45,582 nt of DNA from a virus, in the IMG/VR virus record IMGVR_UViG_3300030099_001444, positions 1 through 45,582 of that record. The stretch is one strand, 5' to 3'. The notes under the pieces were generated by a model. It was not told the DNA's origin. It did not search any database and saw only the letters and a list, made by a program, of their open reading frames with translations. The translations under genes were made by a program, and so were the position numbers. Below are positions 7,940 to 13,939 of this stretch, piece by piece (positions within the stretch are counted from its first letter, which is position 1; each line of letters starts with the position of its first letter).

Positions 7940-8162
7940 AGCCTAACTGTGTCTCCCTTTTGCTTTCTCTGTTACGTCTTTCACGAAATTTACCAATGTA
8001 TTTAGATACACACCACTTATAATCGTTTGGTGTAATGTCCTGTTCAAGTATGTAAACACATGCATCATGCAAAATATCCTCGCAGTCTATTTTCTTTATA
8101 CCATACTTTGCTCCGTTTAGCAAACAATAATCTTTTAGCTCCTGATATTGCATTTCTGTCAT
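7929..8162 (-). CDS. Sigma-70 region 2-like mini-protein
   Basis: The first gene of the leftward late operon, 77 aa. Residues about 24-60 (KIDCEDILHDACVYILEQDI, then NDYKWCVSKYIGKFRERRNR) match the pattern of sigma-70/ECF region 2, where an acidic-aromatic helix is followed by a basic helix with Trp that contacts the -10 element and RNA polymerase. There is no region 4, so it is either a minimal sigma-like factor, an RNA polymerase-binding decoy, or a convergent helical protein. Its position at the head of the late genes would suit late-gene activation; that is inference. Confidence 0.4.
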   Translation of the reverse strand: MTEMQYQELKDYCLLNGAKYGIKKIDCEDILHDACVYILEQDITPNDYKWCVSKYIGKFRERRNRESKRETQLGYEQ

Positions 8163-8181
8163 AAATGAAACCCCGTATACT

Positions 8182-8212
8182 AGTATAAATAGCCCAGGAA
8201 CCTTAATGTCAA
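8182..8212 (-). promoter_or_regulatory. Candidate sigma-70-type promoter for the late arm
   Basis: On the minus strand a consensus TTGACA (8212-8207) is followed by TATACT (8187-8182) at 19 bp or the alternative TTTATA at 17 bp. It lies 20 bp upstream of the first late gene. It is the only TTGACA I noticed in this region. The spacing is slightly long, so an activator or a different -10 may be used. Confidence 0.4.
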
Positions 8213-8520
8213 GTTTTATTTATTATATGCATATATATTACACTATAGTTGTTTTAGAGTATATGATACTAAAAGAAACTGGCACTAGTTGCTTACAATT
8301 GGGTGAGCATTGGGCGGCGATGTAACTGCCCGTAATTATTAGATATTTATATATACAATAATTACTTGTGGTTTTAATGAGGAAGAGTGGGAAATCAAAC
8401 CATGTACTTTTATTAGGGGTGTGGGAGGTTGTGGCAATATAGGGGGGGTGCAAAAAAGGTAAATAATTTTTTACAAGTTCGGCAGACAAGGTATGTATAT
8501 TCATTAATTAAAATAATTCT

Positions 8521-8537
8521 GCGGGAGAATCCCGCAA
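8521..8537 (+). repeat. GCGGGA-N3-TCCCGCAA palindrome, copy 1
   Basis: Spacer GAA. It lies 23 bp upstream of the -35 candidate of the first early promoter, where an operator or activator site would act. Six-base arms are perfect; the outer T/A extends them to seven. Confidence 0.85.
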
Positions 8538-8559
8538 TTAATTAATTTTATTTGGGTAC

Positions 8560-8589
8560 TTGATATTATTGCTCCAACAGTCATACTAA
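8560..8589 (+). promoter_or_regulatory. Candidate early promoter of the 187-aa gene
   Basis: TTGATA at 8560-8565 and TACTAA at 8584-8589 with an 18-bp spacer. Transcription would begin near 8597, giving a short leader that contains the TAAGGA ribosome site for the ATG at 8624. This also argues against the upstream in-frame GTG at 8594 as the start. Confidence 0.4.
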
Positions 8590-8623
8590 TAGAGTGAGTA
8601 AGTTAGGTAAGGATAAAAACAAA

Positions 8624-9187
8624 ATGAGATTAAAAGATTATCAAAATACAATTAAGGAAATGCTCCGTGGAGATTCCTTATATCAATCTAACTTCAAAAA
8701 ACTAAGAGGGCTTATGGTTCAAGATTCCAAATACTTAGCGGATAAAAAATATAACTTATCCGTTAAGCATACAGATTGGAATGATGCTACCAAAAAGCTT
8801 GTTAAATCTTGGAAAGTATCACCTAATCATTATGATACAATTTCAAGGGCTTATCGTTCCTCTACAAAGCTTGGAGCTAACGGGAAGCTTAATAAAAAGG
8901 GAATGGCTTTATCCCTAAAATCTATCCAGAATTTAGGCTTAATTGAAGAGTCAAAAAAATCAGGATGGGAAGCTAAAAAACCAGAGGATAGAAAATCATC
9001 AGGGGAAAAACAACCTGATTATGATAGCATCTTGTCAGATGTTGTTGAAAAACTATCCATCTTAGCCGATGCAAAATACAGACCAGACCAGCATAGGCTA
9101 AAATATCTACAAGATAGATTTGATATCTACATGTTAGCTATTGAAAATATCGAAGCTTTTACAACCGTTATCAGCGGTAAAAACTAA
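8624..9187 (+). CDS. Monocistronic first early protein (187 aa), unknown
   Basis: I do not recognise the family. It is a basic, mainly helical 187-aa protein; residues about 60-110 (YDTISRAYRSSTKLGANGKL and on) could form a DNA-binding helical domain, and a charged linker is followed by a second helical domain with LSILADAKYRPDQHR near the C-terminus. It is the first rightward gene, bracketed by its own promoter candidate and a strong intrinsic terminator, with a palindrome copy on each side. That isolation suggests an early regulator, perhaps the protein that binds the palindromes. Start: ATG with TAAGGA upstream; an in-frame GTG at 8594 would add ten residues. Confidence 0.65.
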   Translation: MRLKDYQNTIKEMLRGDSLYQSNFKKLRGLMVQDSKYLADKKYNLSVKHTDWNDATKKLVKSWKVSPNHYDTISRAYRSSTKLGANGKLNKKGMALSLKSIQNLGLIEESKKSGWEAKKPEDRKSSGEKQPDYDSILSDVVEKLSILADAKYRPDQHRLKYLQDRFDIYMLAIENIEAFTTVISGKN

Positions 9188-9214
9188 AAAATTTATAAAA
9201 TCCTAACTACTCAC

Positions 9215-9239
9215 AAGCCCCGCAAGGGGCTTTTTTTTT
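9215..9239 (+). terminator. Strong intrinsic terminator
   Basis: AAGCCCC (9215-9221), a GCAA tetraloop and GGGGCTT (9226-9232) form a seven-pair stem followed by a T-run to 9239. It ends the transcript of the 187-aa gene and separates it from the small-gene operon. Confidence 0.92.
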
Positions 9240-9249
9240 GTCTAATTTT

Positions 9250-9266
9250 GCGGGAAAATCCCGCAA
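9250..9266 (+). repeat. GCGGGA-N3-TCCCGCAA palindrome, copy 2
   Basis: Spacer AAA. It lies 11 bp after the terminator; flanking T and A bases extend the dyad to nine pairs (TTTGCGGGA/TCCCGCAAA), the longest arms of the set. Confidence 0.85.
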
Positions 9267-9456
9267 ATTAAAACTATAAAATCTTAACTTTTGTTATTAT
9301 TAATATTTTGCAGAGGGTACTAGTGTTAACATGAGTAGCAACTGGTCATTTGACTTACTAGTATATTAGTGTATACTTATATGTATATATTAGTTACTAG
9401 TATATACTAGTTATTAGTATTTAATTATATTAGTAAGTATTAACTAGTAATTAGTA
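9267..9456. other. AT-rich intergenic region with repeated ACTAGT words
   Basis: About 190 bp with no gene between two palindrome copies. ACTAGT occurs five times (9319, 9357, 9396, 9406, 9443), and TTACTAGTATAT is repeated at 9355 and 9394, 39 bp apart. The run of TATA/TAGTA steps is easily melted. It could hold promoters, protein sites or the replication origin; none is proven. Confidence 0.5.
9350..9377 (+). promoter_or_regulatory. Candidate promoter of the small-gene/replication operon
   Basis: TTGACT at 9350-9355 and TATACT at 9372-9377 with a 16-bp spacer. It is the best sigma-70-like match upstream of 9495 and would give a leader of about 110 bases containing palindrome copy 3. Confidence 0.45.
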
Positions 9457-9473
9457 GCGGGAAACTCCCGCAA
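9457..9473 (+). repeat. GCGGGA-N3-TCCCGCAA palindrome, copy 3
   Basis: Spacer AAC. It lies 7 bp before the GGAGGTGAG ribosome site of the 92-aa gene, so in RNA it would be a six-pair hairpin close to the translation start. Confidence 0.85.
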
Positions 9474-9494
9474 TACAAATGGAGGTGAGATACC

Positions 9495-9773
9495 ATGAGT
9501 GAATTCCACAATACACTTAGTTATCGTGACCTAGTAAAGGGCGATAAGCTAAAGACTACTCAGTTAAGAGAAGTCGGTGTCGAACAACCTATTACATCCT
9601 ATTTATTGGAGTCACCTAAACAGGGCAAAGGATTAAAACGCACTGTCTTAGTTGATACCAAGGGTACTGAAGTAGGTTTCTTCGATGAGATGGGTTCTAT
9701 CTATGCCAGTCATATAATGGCAGTAGAACGAGATGGCGAGTGGTTGGCAGTAGTTGGTCAACCAGTTGACTAA
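9495..9773 (+). CDS. Small early protein (92 aa), unknown
   Basis: The first gene of the long early operon, with a strong GGAGGTGAG site. It is soluble, with a mixed alpha/beta composition, and no motif that I recognise; the second half (KRTVLVDTKGTEVGFFDEMG) looks like a small beta domain. It is flanked by palindrome copies 3 and 4, the latter starting right at its stop codon. Early small proteins in this position often modify host functions, but no role is assigned. Confidence 0.7.
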   Translation: MSEFHNTLSYRDLVKGDKLKTTQLREVGVEQPITSYLLESPKQGKGLKRTVLVDTKGTEVGFFDEMGSIYASHIMAVERDGEWLAVVGQPVD

Positions 9774-9790
9774 GCGGGAATATCCCGCAA
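9774..9790 (+). repeat. GCGGGA-N3-TCCCGCAA palindrome, copy 4
   Basis: Spacer ATA. It starts directly after the TAA stop of the 92-aa gene and precedes the AGGAGGTGAG site of the next gene, filling most of the intercistronic gap. Confidence 0.85.
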
Positions 9791-9821
9791 TAATACTATA
9801 CTAAAAAGGAGGTGAGTTCCT

Positions 9822-10244
9822 ATGGGTAGATACTATGATGGTGACATTGAAGGCAAGTTCTGGTTTGCTGTACAGAGTAGTAATGATGCGAACCATTTCG
9901 GTGTTCGAGGTACATACTTTGAGCACGGGAAAGATGGCGAGAAAAAGTACGGCGAAGCCGAGTATTATGATGGATTAGAGTATTACTTCGGCGAAGAGCA
10001 TCTGTCTGGTGTTGTCACTAAACTTAATCAAATCGTTGACATGTTGGGCTCTTACAAAACTGAGTTAGACAAGTTTTTCAAAGAGAACAATGGGTACAAT
10101 GATGAAATGATAGTAGAACAAACCAATATACCAGCAGAGGAAGTACACAAATCTTTGATGCTGTACGCTAGGTATGGTTTAGGTGTAGAGATTCGTGATT
10201 GTATCATGAAGAACGGGCAATGTGCCTTTGATGCAGAATTATAG
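9822..10244 (+). CDS. Conserved phage protein (140 aa), unknown
   Basis: The protein begins MGRYYDGDIEGKFWFAVQSS, a beginning I associate with a conserved hypothetical protein of marine phages. The N-terminal half is aromatic and acidic (Tyr/Phe/Glu-rich); the C-terminal half is helical with a LSGVVTKLNQIVDMLG segment. There is no catalytic motif. The ribosome site is AGGAGGTGAG. It lies in the early small-gene operon. Function unknown. Confidence 0.7.
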   Translation: MGRYYDGDIEGKFWFAVQSSNDANHFGVRGTYFEHGKDGEKKYGEAEYYDGLEYYFGEEHLSGVVTKLNQIVDMLGSYKTELDKFFKENNGYNDEMIVEQTNIPAEEVHKSLMLYARYGLGVEIRDCIMKNGQCAFDAEL

Positions 10245-10254
10245 GAGGTAAATT

Positions 10255-10428
10255 ATGCAACCAGATAAGAAAGATGCTGAGTTACTAGAGAAGTGTGCTG
10301 ACATGCTTAACGAATTGTATAATTATATTCATATCGTAAGCACCACACATCACAAACGCATGCGACTAGATGAAAGGTTTGAAGCACTCAGAGCAGACAT
10401 CAAGTCAATAAAAAAATTACTAAAATAA
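10255..10428 (+). CDS. Small helical protein (57 aa)
   Basis: A short ORF with an ATAGGAGGTAAATT leader, starting ten bases after the previous stop. It is Lys/Glu-rich, with heptad-like hydrophobics (LLEKCADMLNELYNYI, then a second helix to the end), so a helical hairpin or coiled coil is likely. No family recognised. Gap filling, the strong ribosome site and the tight spacing to the next gene support it. Confidence 0.65.
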   Translation: MQPDKKDAELLEKCADMLNELYNYIHIVSTTHHKRMRLDERFEALRADIKSIKKLLK

Positions 10429-10441
10429 GGAGGGAAGTGAG

Positions 10442-10687
10442 ATGCCTAGAGTAAAAGAATTACCACTACATCACATTGATAACTACATGTTTGATAGATA
10501 CCTTGCGGTTCAATACGAAGGTTCATATAATATGTACAGTCAAGAAGCTCGTGAGATGGCAGAGTTAACTCGTGATGAACACTTTACTATCATTAAAAAC
10601 TATGCAAGATTGATAGAACTGTTTCCACAAGTATACGAGCACTATGCTGGAAGAGATTCACTACACGATTACGACATTGAAGACTAA
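10442..10687 (+). CDS. Small early protein (81 aa), unknown
   Basis: A soluble, acidic 81-aa protein with many Tyr and His residues (HHIDNYMFDRYLAVQYEGSY). It has a GGAGGGAAGTGAG ribosome site. Helical C-terminal half. No recognised domain; one of the run of early small genes. Confidence 0.65.
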   Translation: MPRVKELPLHHIDNYMFDRYLAVQYEGSYNMYSQEAREMAELTRDEHFTIIKNYARLIELFPQVYEHYAGRDSLHDYDIED

Positions 10688-10705
10688 CAAAAGGAGGATT
10701 GGTAC

Positions 10706-10972
10706 ATGAGTAGACATTACCCAGTATGGAATATAATCAACTCATGTGCCTACCAGGGCAGTAAATCATACGGTGTAAAAGAAACTGGTGAAGTTGCAGT
10801 CAGGGTAGGTACAAGTGCAAAGAACTCTCATCACTTTGTTAAACATGTAGTTACACATCGTTTGCATGACAATGGTGACAGAGAGTACCGCTTTTATGTA
10901 GACAACGTAAATATTAAACGTGCAATACTACGTAGAGATGCGGTAGAACTAGAAGAATTACCACCAGTATAG
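10706..10972 (+). CDS. Small early protein (88 aa), unknown
   Basis: A basic 88-aa protein with several histidines around HHFVKHVVTHRLHDNGDREY, followed by a beta-strand pattern and a basic helix (NIKRAILRRDAVELEE). The ribosome site is AAAGGAGGATTGG. The His-rich stretch could bind metal, but the spacing does not match a zinc finger. Function unknown. Confidence 0.65.
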   Translation: MSRHYPVWNIINSCAYQGSKSYGVKETGEVAVRVGTSAKNSHHFVKHVVTHRLHDNGDREYRFYVDNVNIKRAILRRDAVELEELPPV

Positions 10973-10981
10973 GAGGATACT

Positions 10982-11209
10982 ATGGAAACACCATTAACAA
11001 ACCCATATAGTTTTAATTTTGGTGCAGACTTGTACGAATACTTAGAACGCTGTTATCCAGAGTATGCAGAGTGTCATGTCAGGTGGCACTCATGTATATG
11101 TCTGTTGATGAAAAGGAGAAAACTAGACCCGATACCTAGTCATGCAGTACATGTATGGTTACGAGATATCGGTGTAATTAGAAGTCCCTATTCCAAAGGA
11201 GGAAGATAA
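10982..11209 (+). CDS. Small early protein (75 aa), unknown
   Basis: A 75-aa protein with a Cys/His-containing centre (residues about 24-38: CYPEYAECHVRWHSCICLLM) that could coordinate a metal. It has an AGGAGG site, and its stop overlaps the next start as TAATG, so the two are coupled. No family recognised. Confidence 0.65.
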   Translation: METPLTNPYSFNFGADLYEYLERCYPEYAECHVRWHSCICLLMKRRKLDPIPSHAVHVWLRDIGVIRSPYSKGGR

Positions 11210-11382
11210 TGAAGAAAGGTAAGAAACCTATCAAGCGAATTGATTTAGATATCAAACCAGATGGTACAACTAAAGTATTAGATGTATGGTCTAGTGGTGA
11301 ATTAATCAATGAAGACAGACTTAATTCATTGAGCAAGTCAGAGCTTGACAAAGTAGCCAAGATACTAGATAAAATAAAATAA
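11209..11382 (+). CDS. Small basic protein (57 aa), unknown
   Basis: Starts at the ATG overlapping the previous TAA. Lys-rich N-terminus (MKKGKKPIKRIDLDIKPDG) and a helical C-terminal half (SLSKSELDKVAKILDKI). The AAAGGAGGAAG site lies within the preceding gene. Palindrome copy 5 begins at the base after its stop codon. Confidence 0.65.
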   Translation: MKKGKKPIKRIDLDIKPDGTTKVLDVWSSGELINEDRLNSLSKSELDKVAKILDKIK

Positions 11383-11399
11383 GCGGGAACTTCCCGCAA
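11383..11399 (+). repeat. GCGGGA-N3-TCCCGCAA palindrome, copy 5
   Basis: Spacer ACT. It sits exactly between a stop codon (TAA 11380-11382) and the AAGGAGG ribosome site of the next gene, whose AAGG begins within the conserved AA of the element. Confidence 0.85.
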
Positions 11400-11409
11400 G
11401 GAGGTAAAC

Positions 11410-11589
11410 ATGGACAAAGAGATAAAAACATACAAAGTATATCTCAGTAATATTCACTATTACGAAACCACTGTCGAAGCTAGTGATGAAGAGGAAGCCT
11501 ATCAGATAGCATCTGAGTTAACTTATGATGAGACAGGACCTGAAGTGTCAACTAATGGTTTTGAAGTAGACGAAATACAGGAGGACTAG
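11410..11589 (+). CDS. Small acidic protein (59 aa), DpnD/PcfM-like build
   Basis: A very acidic 59-aa protein. The pattern of a first strand (IKTYKVYLSNIHYYETTVEA), then SDEEEAYQIA helix, then an acidic strand resembles the short DpnD/PcfM-like phage proteins; the 65-aa gene at 11877 shows a similar build, so the two may be distant paralogs. The ribosome site is AAGGAGGTAAAC. Function unknown. Confidence 0.6.
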   Translation: MDKEIKTYKVYLSNIHYYETTVEASDEEEAYQIASELTYDETGPEVSTNGFEVDEIQED

Positions 11590-11591
11590 TG

Positions 11592-11702
11592 ATGAAAAAA
11601 ATAGAAAGGTGGATAAAAGAAAATCAATTTATTGTTGGACTAGTATTTTTTCTTGTTGGATTAATAATGATTGTACAAGGACTAGTCTATATGTTATATT
11701 AA
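11592..11702 (+). CDS. Single-span membrane micropeptide (36 aa)
   Basis: MKKIERWIKENQ is followed by about 20 hydrophobic residues ending VYMLY, so it is a one-pass inner-membrane peptide with a positive cytoplasmic N-terminus. The ribosome site is AGGAGGACTAGTG in the end of the upstream gene. Similar micropeptides in phages act as membrane-associated host or superinfection modulators; that is only an analogy. Confidence 0.6.
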   Translation: MKKIERWIKENQFIVGLVFFLVGLIMIVQGLVYMLY

Positions 11703-11725
11703 AAAAGACAGGGAGGTGTCATTGT

Positions 11726-11887
11726 ATGAGTAATGAATACAACGAAAGATTCTTAGAGTCACGATACGAAGAGTATCTTGAACAAGGGTATGACCCCAAG
11801 GATGCCGAGATTATGGCTCGTGAAGACTTGGAACATGATAATTATGTACCAGAGAAGGAAGATGGAGAGGAGAAAGATGATGAGTAA
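11726..11887 (+). CDS. Acidic 53-aa protein, unknown
   Basis: Begins at the ATG at 11726 behind GGGAGGTGTC; an upstream in-frame start at 11609 lies inside the membrane micropeptide gene and is not used. The protein is Glu/Asp/Tyr-rich with a helix (NERFLESRYEEYLEQGYDPK) and an acidic tail (EKEDGEEKDDE). Its mimicry-like acidity fits an early inhibitor, without proof. Confidence 0.6.
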   Translation: MSNEYNERFLESRYEEYLEQGYDPKDAEIMAREDLEHDNYVPEKEDGEEKDDE

Positions 11888-12077
11888 AAAATTCGTAATA
11901 AGAGCTAGTGAAGTCATAGAATACGTTGGGTTTTATGAAGCTGATAACATGGCGGAGGCAAAGGGTATGTTCTCTAGACAAGTATCAGAAGTAACTTGGA
12001 ACTCTCATAAAGATGTCGAAGTAGAGTACAACGGATTCCAATGGGATATCTGTGAGGAGGTCAAAGATGGAGAATAA
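11877..12077 (+). CDS. Small protein (65-66 aa), DpnD/PcfM-like build
   Basis: The start is ATG 11877 or the adjoining ATG 11880; a GGAGAGG site lies 6-9 bases upstream. A 66-aa protein with strand-helix-strand pattern (KKFVIRASEVIEYVGFYEAD, then MAEAKGMF) like the product of 11410. The start overlaps the preceding gene and the stop overlaps the next one, so it is fully embedded in the coupled small-gene run. Confidence 0.6.
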   Translation: MMSKKFVIRASEVIEYVGFYEADNMAEAKGMFSRQVSEVTWNSHKDVEVEYNGFQWDICEEVKDGE

Positions 12078-12252
12078 ATCAACAACAGACTGGTCTATGT
12101 CTATTAGATTTACAGCTAACACAATAGAGAATGGCATAGAAAAAGATTATTATTCTTTTGGTGGTGAAGTGCTTGATGAGAAGACATTGCAAGCAGTAAA
12201 AGAAGCCGTGCTTAAAGCTATGATAGACTATGATAGAAAGAGAGCAAAGTAA
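12067..12252 (+). CDS. Small early protein (61 aa), unknown
   Basis: Start at ATG 12067 after GAGGAGGTC; five upstream codons in frame overlap the previous gene and are not needed. Soluble, with a beta part (STTDWSMSIRFTANTIENG) and a helical end (LQAVKEAVLKAMIDYDRK). The stop overlaps the next ATG as TAATG. No family recognised. Confidence 0.6.
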   Translation: MENKSTTDWSMSIRFTANTIENGIEKDYYSFGGEVLDEKTLQAVKEAVLKAMIDYDRKRAK

Positions 12253-12479
12253 TGGGTAACAAAAGTAATAGAATAAATGGAATGAACGCTGCGTTTTACA
12301 AGTTAGTATATTATCCACCAACAGGTTATGACTTTACGCAAAACAGAAATGAAACGTTTTTTGAACGAATGCAAAAAAGTGAGGAGGTAAGTAATGCAAA
12401 AACAAGAAAAACAAGGAATGGAGATAACATTGCTAGCACTGCACGGCGTAAGAAGAAGACTAGAAAGAGAAAAATTTAA
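12252..12479 (+). CDS. Small protein (75 aa) with basic tail, overlapping next gene
   Basis: Coupled to the upstream stop (TAATG). The first 50 residues (with YYPPTGYDFTQNRNETFFER) look like normal protein; the last 28 are a Lys/Arg/Thr-rich tail ending KKKTRKRKI that is read from the start of the next gene in another frame. The 86-base overlap is unusually long here. Either the basic tail is functional or the gene has lost an earlier stop. Confidence 0.5.
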   Translation: MGNKSNRINGMNAAFYKLVYYPPTGYDFTQNRNETFFERMQKSEEVSNAKTRKTRNGDNIASTARRKKKTRKRKI

Positions 12480-12627
12480 TTACTATTGCGAGCTATGTCA
12501 GTGTGATGAAGTACAAGAAGAGTATTGGGACTGGTGGCAACGTGACCCAATAGGATTTTTTTCACATGTCAAAAATCTAAGAGAGCCCATACTATTAGAA
12601 CTAGTACAGTGGTCAAAGGAATTTTGA
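12394..12627 (+). CDS. Small protein (77 aa), unknown
   Basis: Starts at ATG 12394 behind a GTGAGGAGGTAAGT site inside the preceding gene. It is acidic and Trp-rich, with a CELCQCDEVQEEYWDWWQRD segment (two close Cys pairs) and a C-terminal helix. No family recognised. Its stop overlaps the next ATG (TGATG). Confidence 0.6.
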   Translation: MQKQEKQGMEITLLALHGVRRRLEREKFNYYCELCQCDEVQEEYWDWWQRDPIGFFSHVKNLREPILLELVQWSKEF

Positions 12628-12683
12628 TGAGCGAGATTATGTTAGTAGTATTGATAATATTATTTTTAGTAGGAGGTGAGTAA
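12627..12683 (+). CDS. Possible 18-aa membrane micropeptide
   Basis: An ORF of 18 codons, MSEIMLVVLIILFLVGGE, whose start overlaps the previous stop (TGATG) and whose last codons encode the AGGAGGTGAG site of the following gene. It is almost entirely hydrophobic and could be a membrane peptide, or it could be only a translated leader that couples the neighbours. Confidence 0.35.
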   Translation: MSEIMLVVLIILFLVGGE

Positions 12684-12684
12684 C

Positions 12685-12885
12685 ATGAGCTATTACAATG
12701 ACAAAAATGCTGAAGCCAGAGCACAAGCAGAAAAAGAAAAGCAAGAAGGTATAACTATATTAGCTATTATAAATTCTGCTATTGCTATGGAACAACACGG
12801 TTTAAATATTGATAATGTAAAACGTAATGTTGAACAGCTGTTAGAGTACAGAGATGAATTGTTATATGGAAAAGGAGAAGAGTAA
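12685..12885 (+). CDS. Small helical protein (66 aa)
   Basis: Start at ATG 12685, spaced correctly from AGGAGGTGAG; the in-frame GTG at 12676 lies within that site. Glu/Ala/Lys-rich and helical (ARAQAEKEKQEG, then IDNVKRNVEQLLEYRDELL). It directly precedes the helicase and overlaps its start by one base, so a helicase-associated role is possible but unproven. Confidence 0.6.
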   Translation: MSYYNDKNAEARAQAEKEKQEGITILAIINSAIAMEQHGLNIDNVKRNVEQLLEYRDELLYGKGEE

Positions 12886-13931
12886 TGGACAACGCATACC
12901 TAAACTTGATGACTTTTCTATTAAAAAAAGACAAGCGACAAGTATTAGAACCTATAGTAAAGAAAATTAAATTAGATGCACCATTTGATATAGTGTTAGA
13001 TGAGTTGATGCTAAGTAAAACTGACATTACCAAAGCGGACTTACTTGACTTTGTTAAGGGTAAACTTAACTCAACAGAGTTTAACTATCTCAAAGGTATG
13101 TCAGAACGAGTAACCACTGCAGTAGGGTATAGGTCTATTCATTACTTACAAACACTTACTCAACTTAAAGAAGTAGGTGACGTACTTAAATCACGAGTGC
13201 GACCAGAAAAGAAATTAGAAAAAATAAATGTAGCGTCTGATGTCAGAGCTATTACAACACAAGCAGTAGCTAAACCTATAAGTAAATTTATATCTGACAC
13301 AACTCACGACTTGTTAAGTTTATTTTATTATGGAATAAGTAGAGAAGAACTAGCTGTGCTGTGTGCATTTAGTGGACGTGGTAAAACTACTATACTGCTA
13401 TCACTAGTACGCCAAGCTATACGAGATGGACTTAAAGTTTTATTTGTTTCTGTACAGGATTTTTCTGAGGGTATGTTAAAAGAACGTATAGCAACTGCTC
13501 ATGAGTTTCCTGATTTTTATGCCGTGTGTTCATCTTCATTTGGAATACCTGAGTTAGAAGTAGAAGTAGATTCTTTAATGCCTGATGTAGTATTTCTAGA
13601 TTACATGAGTGTATTAGATGCACCGCCAAACAAAGAAAAAAGATTTCAATTAGAATATATATCTGAGAATCTTAAACGTGTAGCTCAAAATAAAAAGATA
13701 GCTATAGTTACTGCACACCAGCTAAATGCTGATGTAAATTTACCAAGTGAAAAAGAACTGTTAGAAGCAAAGGCAGGACTTTTAGCTCACACAGACTTAG
13801 TGCTAGGTATAGGTGGTGACATGTACGATACGGTGCGAAATGTTACTACAATTAAATCAAGAAGAGCAGCACCAGTAGATGTATTCAAAGTTGATATTGA
13901 CTTTGCAAATCTAAACACATCTATTTTTTAG
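12885..13931 (+). CDS. DnaB-like replicative helicase
   Basis: A 348-aa protein. The N-terminal part (1-150) is helical and does not match the canonical DnaB N-domain, while the C-terminal part is a RecA-type ATPase: Walker A SGRGKTT at about 163-169, Walker B VVFLDY around residue 238, and TAHQLN near 275, all as in the DnaB/gp4 helicase core. Expected to unwind DNA 5'-3' at the phage fork in front of the family A polymerase. It starts the replication cassette (helicase, nuclease, primase, polymerase) and is shorter than host DnaB (about 450-470 aa). Confidence 0.85.
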   Translation: MDNAYLNLMTFLLKKDKRQVLEPIVKKIKLDAPFDIVLDELMLSKTDITKADLLDFVKGKLNSTEFNYLKGMSERVTTAVGYRSIHYLQTLTQLKEVGDVLKSRVRPEKKLEKINVASDVRAITTQAVAKPISKFISDTTHDLLSLFYYGISREELAVLCAFSGRGKTTILLSLVRQAIRDGLKVLFVSVQDFSEGMLKERIATAHEFPDFYAVCSSSFGIPELEVEVDSLMPDVVFLDYMSVLDAPPNKEKRFQLEYISENLKRVAQNKKIAIVTAHQLNADVNLPSEKELLEAKAGLLAHTDLVLGIGGDMYDTVRNVTTIKSRRAAPVDVFKVDIDFANLNTSIF

Positions 13932-13939
13932 GAGAATAA

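Larger units (their letters stand above)
8163..8623. other. Divergent control region between late and early arms
   Basis: About 460 bp without a convincing gene. It holds the outward-facing promoter candidates at both sides, one palindrome copy (8521-8537), a GC-rich inverted repeat at about 8312-8331 (GGGCGG/CTGCCC), and a G-run of seven at about 8442-8448 in a G-rich stretch. An 88-codon minus-strand frame here has no good ribosome site and looks spurious. Such a divergent region is a natural place for a switch or an origin. Confidence 0.55.

Noticed and set aside
8312-8331. GGGCGG/CTGCCC hairpin as tRNA or riboswitch part
   Set aside because: No tRNA arms or TTC motif around it and no further conserved structure; left as a short inverted repeat.
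8238-8504. An 88-codon minus-strand frame in the divergent control region
   Set aside because: No ribosome site, skewed composition, lies over promoter-like DNA and is not needed to fill a coding gap; tagged as noncoding.
8521-11399. The GC-rich palindromes as intrinsic terminators
   Set aside because: None is followed by a T-run, and two of them precede genes by a few bases within an operon; only the 9215-9239 hairpin has terminator features.
11609-11725. Upstream extension of the acidic 53-aa gene to 11609
   Set aside because: It would run through the membrane micropeptide gene in another frame and ignore the GGGAGGTG site before 11726.
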